Assembly: GCA_947247005.1 (NCBI GenBank)
Contig: OX365962.1
Location: 4,685,201-4,749,200 of the forward strand
Direction: 5' to 3'
Source of the DNA: Spisula solida
Lineage: Eukaryota > Mollusca > Bivalvia > Venerida > Mactridae
Length of the DNA: 64,000 bases
Made by a program: the position numbers and the translations under genes. The first letter of the stretch is position 1. Every line of letters starts with the position of its first letter. Of the stretch, positions 56,855-64,000 are shown one piece after another. Below the pieces are notes generated by a model. The model worked only from the letters and a program-made list of their open reading frames with translations. It did not search any database and had not been told where the DNA came from.

Positions 56855-57130
56855 GTAGCTCCGTAGCTCAGAGGTTAGAGGGCTTGACGTCTAATTTGGC
56901 GACTCGGGTTCAAATACGGGTGGAGGCACTCGTATGCCTCCCATATTTCAGCATAAAAATGCGGGAAAGAGGAGCAGCTACTAGACACAATCCAATTTAC
57001 TTCAAATCTGTCCCAATCTGGAGGAAACACGACAGGAAATTCAATTGGCTCCTTCCAGACAACATGATAGCAAAAACTCGGACAGGGAAGGAAGCACTCA
57101 ACAGAAACAGTCGAGCACAGAAAACATAAA
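56855..57130 (+). mobile_element. tRNA-derived SINE (family S3)
   Basis: The head reads CTCCGTAGCTCAGAGGTTAG (a near-canonical A-box/D-arm) and ACTCGGGTTCAAATACGGGT (B-box/T-arm). 3' GGAGGCA pairs partly with 5' TAGCTCC. The anticodon arm (CTTGACGTCTAATTTGGCG) does not fold properly, so it is not a working tRNA gene. The following ~200 bp (AGGAGCAGCTACTAGACACA onward) may be the SINE body. It is the best-preserved tRNA-like head in the window. Confidence 0.65.
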
Positions 57131-57664
57131 ACACACACGGCACAAAGCCCGACTCACAACGGTACTAGAAACGAGAAAGTCCAACTTTCAGCTTTCAAAA
57201 GTCACAGTTGTCAAAAAGCTGTGGTGAGCTATCAGCAACATACAAAATACGGTGCAGTTCATCACCTTATCCAAACTAAAGATTTAAATAGACCAGACAA
57301 GATAGAACGAAGACGAAGACTCCGCGGTATCAGGGAAATAGTTAACCCCCACAAAAAATAACGATTTTACTTCACACATTTTTTCCGTTTTACGATTTAA
57401 GTATATTTACATATCGTACGTATTTTCACCGCAAATTTGTCGAAGGCAAATATTGTCGTATTGGGGTACTGAAATGAAAGTGGGTACTTTAATAGATGAG
57501 AGCTTATAGGTAAATGTAAAACTATATATGACTAAGTGGCAAATATTTAACCGCTACTGTTAAAAGTAAATACAAGTACGACACACTTGTGACTTTTGAA
57601 GGTCAATACGATAAAGTGTTGGATTCGGTTACAACGATATAATCAGTGGTGTTTTACATTCGAT
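57131..57664. other. Non-coding, nothing recognised
   Basis: AT-rich spacer between two SINE copies. Confidence 0.3.
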
Positions 57665-57795
57665 TTAATCTGTGTGGAGCCTATAGGTACGATGCGCTTT
57701 TGTGTCAAGAGGTCCCGGTTCGATCCCGTCAACGCCTATGAAAAACTTCTCTAAGCAAGACTAACCCATGTGCTCAACACTTAAGTGGGTAGTAT
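57665..57795 (+). mobile_element. tRNA-derived SINE (family S1)
   Basis: The A-box is degraded (GTGGAGCCTATAGGTACGAT) and the B-box is clear (CCCGGTTCGATCCCGTC). The body has TAAGCAAGACTAACCCATGT and CTCAACACTTAAGTGGGTAG, aligning with the S1 copies at 11805 and 49480. Confidence 0.7.
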
Positions 57796-57833
57796 AGTTA
57801 TTGCAGACATTATATAAATAACATATGACTGAG

Positions 57834-57942
57834 AGGGTGATAGTAAATACAAATGTAATACCAACCCGAGAATTGTAATATCACCCGAGGCGAAGTCGAG
57901 GGTGTATGACTATTCAAGGATTGGTATTATTTACTGTCACCC
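57834..57942. repeat. Palindrome P9 with GC-rich core
   Basis: The outer arms GGGTGATAGTAAATA and TATTTACTGTCACCC, then TAATACCAA and TTGGTATTA, pair. The inner stem CACCC / GGGTG encloses the core GAGGCGAAGTCGAG. CACCCGAG recurs just outside at 57938. Pairing is imperfect between arms and core. Confidence 0.78.
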
Positions 57943-58650
57943 GAGCAGCCATGTGTTATTTATTTTATTATACCAAAATAAATTACACACATTTTACAAA
58001 ATAAAATATCAACAAATGTAAGCAGCACTAAGAATGCCGTTATGATAATTTTACATACAAGTACAATCTCAGTCCGTATAAGGTGGTTGAAATTGACAAG
58101 ATTTACCAAAAATAGCATATGAAATATACACAATTATATAAATAGCATACGGATACTCTCAAGCAGGGTATTTCCAGACAAATAGTACAAAATTCTATAA
58201 ATAGCCCAGCCTCGTTTTTGTGTGGCGTAAACGCCACACAATGATATTACCACTTTTCAGCTTACGACCAATTTAACGCATTAGGCCTCGGCAAATAAAT
58301 AGTTCTATGATTTGAACAATATTACAAGCATGCAACACAGGTTACACGTATCATTGGACCTGATTTGTTTACATTACCAACATTTACTTATATTAAGACC
58401 AACAATTATATCAGACTTTTATTTTTAGAGGATTTTTATAGCAAATCATTCCGCAACGGACTATATTTTTACTACCAACGAATGTTCTCACTGGTGGCGG
58501 GAATCTAATAGTTCCCACGGTTTTCAATCGTATACTGTAACGTATGTAAATCACTCCGCCGCTGCACATTGCGGACGATGACCTAATTATGTTGTATACA
58601 AACATTGATGCTATATATAGCTGGTGAGGGGAACTGAAATAGTTCTACGT
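57943..58650. other. Non-coding; tight 22-bp palindrome at 58219-58240
   Basis: TGTGTGGCGT and ACGCCACACA are perfect 10-bp arms around AA. Nothing else is recognised. The minus open frame 58411-58605 is unsupported. Confidence 0.45.
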
Positions 58651-59048
58651 ACATATCGATCGGCCGATTAACGATGTTACCGCGGTAAGCGTTAAACGCA
58701 CTAGTCAATTTCTACCGTGCTTTATATAAGACCTCATAATTTTCGTATCTATTATCCAATTTTGAATATTTAAAGCTTGTAATGAAGCAGAGATATATGT
58801 CTCTCTTTGAGACAACATTCAACACGATACCCTAATTAGTTAATCCACGGCGACGAGTAGGAATCCGTCCCGCGTAAAAGTAAGTTTAAAATATCCCGTT
58901 TTATACCAAATAAACGGTCGAAAATCATCAATTATTAATTTAATATTCGATCGATTTTGTTCGTTAAAGCTTGTTTTAAAAGCTAATACTTAAAGGTTTT
59001 ATAAAATGTAAAACTTTTTTTAAAGCATTAATCGGCCGATCGATATGT
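58651..59048. mobile_element. 398-bp segment bounded by 21-bp inverted repeats
   Basis: ACATATCGATCGGCCGATTA (58651) and its complement TAATCGGCCGATCGATATGT (ending 59048) are perfect over 21 bp. Each arm itself holds the palindrome ATCGGCCGAT. The interior is AT-rich with no ORF. MITE-like nature is inferred; no target duplication is seen. Confidence 0.75.
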
Positions 59049-60245
59049 GTGAGCGACGCCATGTTTACCCCTTTTACATGCGTTAATATAGAGTGTCATT
59101 TAATTAACATGCGTGGTCATACGGAGAATAAACAGTCACTTATCTTGACACTGGTCGAATTCTCCAAGTCGTTAAAAATGGTATTTGTAAATATCCCTTC
59201 ATTGATGCTCAGCATAGTTACTTAAGTAAGTTCCAGGTAACTGCTGGTTCTCTTGGTGTCTTTAGCAGCACAAATGTTTGAGTAAGGGTGGGCTTATCAG
59301 AACTGTGACATAAAATTATGATACAACCTGGATTCGATATTGGATTTAATGGCATCAGTACGCCACACACAAGTACTTTCAGTGCTTTGATTACTAGTAG
59401 TGATCGAACAAAATATCACACGGCAGGTCTATGGGGAAACTACATTGAGAGGTGACGTGAGGTATAATAAAGCCATGGGTTACACGTTTATTATCCGACA
59501 TAAGTTGGTCAAGTAATCAACTTTCTTGTCCTACTACGTTAACTGAACACAACCGATTAAGAAAGCGTTGTGCAAATATTGAAATATCATCTAATTTGCC
59601 ACGAAATTTCGAAGAATTTATGTGACGCATTTGGTTTCCATTAACGTAATGTGATATTTTTCAGGTTACTGATAAGCCCTATTCGCATGGACTACAGTGG
59701 CAAGAATACTATGGAATTGTTGTCCCTTTCCTATTCTCATATTGTGTAAGACCCAAAATGCAAAACCACCTGACCACATTCTGTTATCACAGAGGTTTGA
59801 ATGCAGCACGAACCTTTTACTAAGGTTGGGCTTATCAGCACTTAGACATTAAAATTTGAAGCAATCATTATTCGTTCATTATTGCAGATGTAACATTATC
59901 TTTCATGAAAGGTCCATCAGAACATCATCCAAGTTACGAAATATTCACAAGAAACAATTGCAATTGTTGACCGTTATCAAATTTTGAGTAGCATATTTCC
60001 AAATGGATAGAGTTCGATATAAATATTATTCGTAATATTGATATAGCGAAATTATTCGTAGATCTACAACACGTCGTATAAGCGAGTTATTATTTGCTTT
60101 CAATGAATTATAGAAATGTTTCAGTGAAAATAACAGTGATTTTTTTTCCAATTTCGACGTGATTTATTCCAATTAAGCCAGTAACGGCACATTTTAAGAT
60201 AATTTGAGGCATATAATATACAGAGAATTTGTTGATTTTTGGTGT
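59049..60245. other. Non-coding; diverged repeat pair
   Basis: GTAAGGGTGGGCTTATCAGA, ACTGTGACATAAAATTATGA (59282-59325) and CTAAGGTTGGGCTTATCAGC, ACTTAGACATTAAAATTTGA (59820-59858) are related segments ~540 bp apart. CTTTCAGTGCTTTGATTACT near 59367 matches the terminal word of Rep-A (AGTGCTTTGATTA) and may be a short Rep-A end. No gene is seen. Confidence 0.4.
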
Positions 60246-60319
60246 AAGATCAATTTTATTTCACTCGTGATCACAAAATGTTGATTTTCTGTGATCACTC
60301 GGTGCAATAAAATTCGATC
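60246..60319. repeat. Imperfect palindrome, 30-bp arms
   Basis: AAGATCAATTTTATTTCACT and CGTGATCAC on the left pair with GTGATCACTCGGTG and CAATAAAATTCGATCT on the right, around AAAATGTTGATTTTCT. It has no GC-rich core of the P1-P9 type. Confidence 0.8.
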
Positions 60320-60520
60320 TCTATCCTCTATATATTCGGTATAGCCGTATTTGACTGTACGAATGTGTTTATAAGCAAAAATGTGGTCTTATACCTTTAG
60401 ACTACAAACGATGTTATACGATTTTAAGTATTGACTCTTCCTTTTCCGATATGCTTCTAACACCCCCACTTATGTTTCATAGCACGTTTATATATTTAAC
60501 GACACTACTCCTTACTCCGC
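60320..60520. other. Non-coding spacer
   Basis: Nothing recognised. Confidence 0.3.
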
Positions 60521-61115
60521 TCATACAGGCGGCGAGGGCGAACATATCCCTCATACAGGCATATCCCGGTGGCGAGGGCAAACATATCCCTCATACAGGT
60601 ATATCCCGGTGATGAGGGCAAACATATCCCTCATACAGGTATATCCCGGTGGCGAGGGCAAACATATCCCTCAGACAGGTACATCTCGGTGGCGAGGGCA
60701 AACATATCCCTCATACAGGTATATCCCGGTGGCGAGGGCAAACATATCCCTCATACAGGTATATCTCGGTGGCGAGGGCAAACATATCCATCATACAGGT
60801 ACAAAAATGTATATCCCGGTGGTGAGGGCAAACATATCCCTCATACAGGTATATCCCGGTGGCGAGGGCAAACATATCCCTCATACAGGTATATCCCGGT
60901 GGCGAGGGCAAACATACAGGTATATCCCGGTGGCGAGGGCAAACATACAGGTATATCCCGGTGGCGAGGGCAAACATACAGGTATATCCCAGTGGCGAGG
61001 GCAAACATATCCCTCATACACGTATATCCCGGTGGCGAGGGCAAACATATCCCTCATACAGGTATATCCCGTAGGCGAGGGCAAACATACAGGTATATCC
61101 AGGTGGCGAGCGCAA
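60521..61115. repeat. 40-bp minisatellite with 31-bp short units
   Basis: The full unit begins TATATCCCGGTGGCGAGGGC and ends AAACATATCCCTCATACAGG. Several units near 60900-60990 and 61080 lack the 9-bp TATCCCTCA, giving a 31-bp period. One unit has an inserted ACAAAAATGTA (about 60800). Copies are highly similar. Long open frames across it on both strands are artefacts of a stop-free unit. Confidence 0.97.
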
Positions 61116-62907
61116 AGAAATCCAATATACTTTTGTTTCAAATTACCGCAAACTTCTTTTAGCCTCGCAAGACTTTTATGAAATATAACACCTTATTAAT
61201 GATCGAATTTACGACTGTCAATTGTCAATCGTAAACAATGTCGAACAAAATAACGAGAGTTAAGTTGTGAACAAAACTAAAGTTAGAAACGTTGTTATCG
61301 TATAATATCGGGTTAAATTGCTGTGAACGTTTTTTGTGTCGGGTTTAAATGTACAATGTTCTCGTATTTTAAACGCATTTGTAGTCGTTTTTTCACTTGT
61401 TTGAAACCTTAACCGGATAATTGGAAGAAAAGTAAATTTGTAGAGATTCGTATCGGAAAATATTGTGAGAAAGTTGAGGTATCGTATATAAATGAACATT
61501 ATAATAATTCCCTAAATTGGTATGCGAGAATTTATGAGCAGTTTGCATTTACAGCGGAGTTATCAAGTGGAATTAATGCACAAGTTAGCGGTGTAAAGTA
61601 AGCGCGGATCGTTTAAGCGTGGATCGCTCTTCGTTTATGGACCAGACTTTGGATTCAGATGTGCTAGTTATACAAAAAATATCTGAATCTGAAAGTTGAA
61701 TTTCTTGGAATCATATTCTGTGCAGATTACAAAACATTGGCAACAAATGTGTGGCGCGTTTATCAAAGTCTGATAGCGCCGTACATTGCTTGTAAGATCT
61801 GGCTATTCACACACAAACGGACAATATTCTCAGACTCGTAGACTTTGCCACATAGTGTTTCCGTGTGCTGAGAGTACGGATAATAAAGAATTGGATTTTT
61901 CGTGTATTTTAAAAGCGATTTTGTCGGCATTAGCGTTCATTTGTATTTTAATAAGTTAAACGTAATGGGTGATGTTGGGGGAAAATTGTGGTTAATTTAT
62001 CGTTTTCTGGAAAAGAGAATTACTAGTATATAATATATCGCATAGCTAATGAAAATAATAGAAATTCGCTGCAAGTTTCGGATAGTTCATTGCTTGATTT
62101 CCGTGTTGAGTAAACAATGGTGTTGTGCGCTCTATAGAAGTCACGTGGTTACTTTTAACGTCAGTTACAAATTAAAACAAATACCAGTATCAGAGATTGG
62201 CTGTAAGAATTATTTGGGAGAGTGTCTCATAAAACAATATCAGTATCTGATTTTTTAAAATAAGAAAATAAAAGGTCGGTAAATTCGATATCGTGATGTT
62301 TTAGCATTGCAAAGGCTTTGAGAAACATTTAAATTGGAGTTAGTTACGTGGGTTGAATTAAACTTCTAATTGTGCAATGTAATTAGAATCTGTTGTTTTG
62401 TGTTTGAATTTTTTAACTGTTCAATGCGGATTCGGATTTTATATTTAGTTTCGTGATGTTAAGACATTTTTTCAAAACAGTGAACTGAGGGAGGTTATCG
62501 TCACATGATTGCCGTGATGTAAAACAAATATATGAGTACATGATAAAACGTATTACAGTGCATCATATATAGTAATTTATTAGATGTTGAATTATATGGA
62601 TAATATATGTGGAATTGGATAATAATAAAATATATTGACTGTGCGAGAAAGTGGAGTTACTTTATATGACATAAAGGGACTTTGGAATTAAACATACATA
62701 CTTATTTAAACGAACATTGTAACATTATTACACGATATACATGGAAGATGAACTCGTGTGATTTAATGTTCAATTAATTCCAATTCTACAGAACGGATTA
62801 TGTGAGATTACGGACTAGACTAATGACTTGTCCATATAGTCTTCTTGTTGGATTATTATGTACTATTTTAAGAAACTAGTTTACAAAAATGTCCACTTGC
62901 AAATAAG
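61116..62907. other. Upstream region of the receptor gene
   Basis: About 1.8 kb before the first coding exon. No convincing TATA box, CpG-rich promoter or other exon could be fixed. TATATAATATATC near 62028 is AT-rich enough to mimic one. Mobile elements with clear ends are absent, unlike the rest of the window. Part of this may be 5' UTR. Confidence 0.4.
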
Positions 62908-62937
62908 ATGGCTGTCCGTCGGAAGTATAGCAAATAA
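62908..62937 (+). promoter_or_regulatory. Short upstream ORF in strong start context
   Basis: AAGATGG (A at -3, G at +4) opens a 9-codon frame, MAVRRKYSK, ending at TAA 62935-62937. This is 26 nt before the receptor's ATG and in a different frame. If it lies in the transcript's leader, it could reduce initiation at the main start. Whether the region is transcribed cannot be told from sequence. Confidence 0.4.
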
Positions 62938-62963
62938 TTAATTGTACTTTGTCCAGTAAGATC

Positions 62964-63344
62964 ATGTTGTACGTAAATTCAATTGTGCTGGTGTTGTCAT
63001 GTGTAATGGTTATCTGGGCTGTAGGGAACACATTAGGGGTGAATGCTCAGGACAACAATACAGAGACCCTTAAATTATCTTTCATGAGCTCGACCAGTGG
63101 TGCTGGTAAACTGTTCGCTGGTGCTTTCTTCCTGGCTTTGGATTACGTGAATACCAATACCTCAATGCTGAAGGGATACACGTTGGACTATTATTTTAAT
63201 GACACCAAAGGGCGCTCAGCCAATGCTATTAATGCTATGACGTCACATTATGGCAAAGAAACAGTGGGTTTTATTGGACCGGATGCCACGTGTTTATGTG
63301 AGTCGACGATCGCTGATGCGTGGAATTTACCCATGATTGGTTAT
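62964..63344 (+). CDS. First coding exon of an ANF-receptor-domain membrane receptor, probably receptor guanylyl cyclase
   Basis: Encodes 127 residues from ATG 62964 to a GTAAGT donor (63345-63350), phase 0. An in-frame TAG at 62928-62930 and no intervening ATG support this start. Residues 1-28 form a signal peptide (hydrophobic IVLVLSCVMVIWAV, probable cleavage after VNA). From ~35 the extracellular ligand-binding fold begins: LKLSFMSSTSGAGKLFAGAF, then LALDYVNTN, YTLDYYFNDTKGRSANAINA, VGFIGPDATCLCES and WNLPMIGY. This order (helix of A--LA-D-VN, Y-F-DT-G----A, GFIGP---C-CE-T----WN-PMI-Y) is that of PF01094 receptors. The GP..C..E..I...WN-PMI-Y portion is most like invertebrate receptor guanylyl cyclases of the Gyc76C/natriuretic-receptor type, which make cGMP at the plasma membrane after ligand binding. 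N31, N65 and N79 are glycosylation sequons; C110 and C112 could form disulfides. The transmembrane, kinase-homology and cyclase exons lie beyond the window. Metabotropic glutamate or GABA-B-type receptors share the fold and are less likely. Confidence 0.82.
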
Positions 63345-64000
63345 GTAAGTAACTTTTTCTGTTACTATTTCATTCGTTGTTTTCTCTTAGGCCAATATAA
63401 ATCTTTATTGTGGTTCTGGTAACATGCTGAAAAATAGGGTAGGTGGAAAAGCATTTGTATTTGATATATTACTGATATTTTGCTCTGAGTAATCAACACT
63501 CCACAGTGACCTCCAGCAAAATGCCATACAGTATACAGGATAGGAACAAAGCGTATATGTATGGTAGGTAGGCATATCAGTCCATCTGAACCACGTTTTG
63601 ACCTTATTTTTGTATTACTTGTTTCTCGTGCAAAATCGCTGCTTTTGCTGGTCAAAAGTACATGTTTATTATGTACAAGCACAATAATCAGACTCCAACT
63701 GCCACTAAAGGGCTTACTGATGATTATCGGGTAGCATTCTTTGAAACCCACAACTCATTCGTAAATCATGCAATATATCCGTTCAAACATCCATGGCATC
63801 CGTGGACAACATTTCAAGATTTCTTATGAACATCATGTTTATAACATTACATACAATTGTGAAATGGGTCAAACTAAGTGACCCCTGATCACAATATCAA
63901 CATACATATCTTTCTATATAATCGTATTGGTGTCAAGGTCCAAACAGACGGGAAAATACTTAAAAGTAAAAGTCATCCACTAATCTATAATTAATCAAAT
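63345..64000. other. Start of intron 1, continuing past the window
   Basis: Begins with the consensus donor GTAAGTAAC. The frame stays open for 78 bases to TAA at 63420-63422, but these residues (VSNFFCYYFIRCF) do not resemble the family, whereas the spliced boundary after IGY does. No acceptor plus family-like exon is seen before 64000. The minus open frame 63365-63751 is unsupported. Confidence 0.65.

Noticed and set aside
56855..56930. Functional tRNA gene
   Set aside because: The D-arm and T-arm are good, but the anticodon arm cannot form a 5-bp stem with a 7-nt loop and the acceptor pairs only partly. A SINE head is more likely.
60569..61181. Overlapping ~190-codon ORFs on both strands in the 40-bp minisatellite
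   Set aside because: The 40-bp unit lacks stops in several frames of both strands. Residues repeat with the array, there is no start context, and the frames end at the array edge.
63345..63422. Continuation of the receptor ORF past the donor
   Set aside because: The residues beyond IGY do not fit the ANF-receptor family. GTAAGT at the exact family boundary indicates an intron.

Overview
The window looks like a piece of an AT-rich invertebrate nuclear genome. A bivalve-type mollusc is the best guess. That is an inference from the repeat content (tRNA-derived SINEs, 'GACCTTGACCTT' tandem families, 'ACAAGAGCTGT'-headed elements, minisatellite-bearing elements), not from a marker gene. There are no operons, long intact ORFs, ribosomal RNA genes or convincing functional tRNAs. 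Nearly everything recognisable is transposon-derived or tandemly repeated.

Layout. 0-20 kb: dispersed repeats, many palindromes, a 38-bp minisatellite (8.6 kb), a split segmental duplication (6.1-7.2 kb against 10.3-10.9 kb), tRNA-SINEs (11.8 and 18.1 kb), a 0.8-kb element of tandem ~170-bp units ending in a CGCCGA microsatellite (15.2-16.0 kb) and a 218-bp MITE (17.0 kb). 20-29 kb: a 44-bp minisatellite abutting an inverted pair of a ~0.74-kb repeat (here 'Rep-A'), then a 4.8-kb composite element with inverted arms around ~57 degenerate 42-43-bp units, then a third Rep-A copy. 29-46 kb: a decayed Helitron Rep/helicase ORF, a non-LTR retrotransposon fragment, an internally deleted Tc1/mariner element with 34-bp terminal inverted repeats, and a ~5.4-kb, nearly full-length but inactivated LINE (ORF1, APE-type endonuclease, reverse transcriptase, C-terminal domain), closed by an inverted Rep-A copy. 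46-61 kb: more SINEs, a 1.03-kb long inverted repeat, a 1.9-kb 44-bp satellite (~43 copies) and a 40/31-bp minisatellite. 61-64 kb: the only convincing host gene. It is the first coding exon (62964-63344) of a membrane receptor with an ANF-receptor-type ligand-binding domain, most like a receptor guanylyl cyclase. It has a signal peptide, a GTAAGT donor and a short upstream ORF, and it runs off the window through its first intron.

The most unusual signal is a set of palindromes (about 73, 4132, 8320, 11549, 18347, 38115 and 57834) whose stems are mostly unrelated in sequence but whose centres share a GC-rich core of the form GAGSC...GSCGA in AT-rich surroundings. This could be a family of foldback elements, or a core that repeatedly generates inverted duplications of its flanks.
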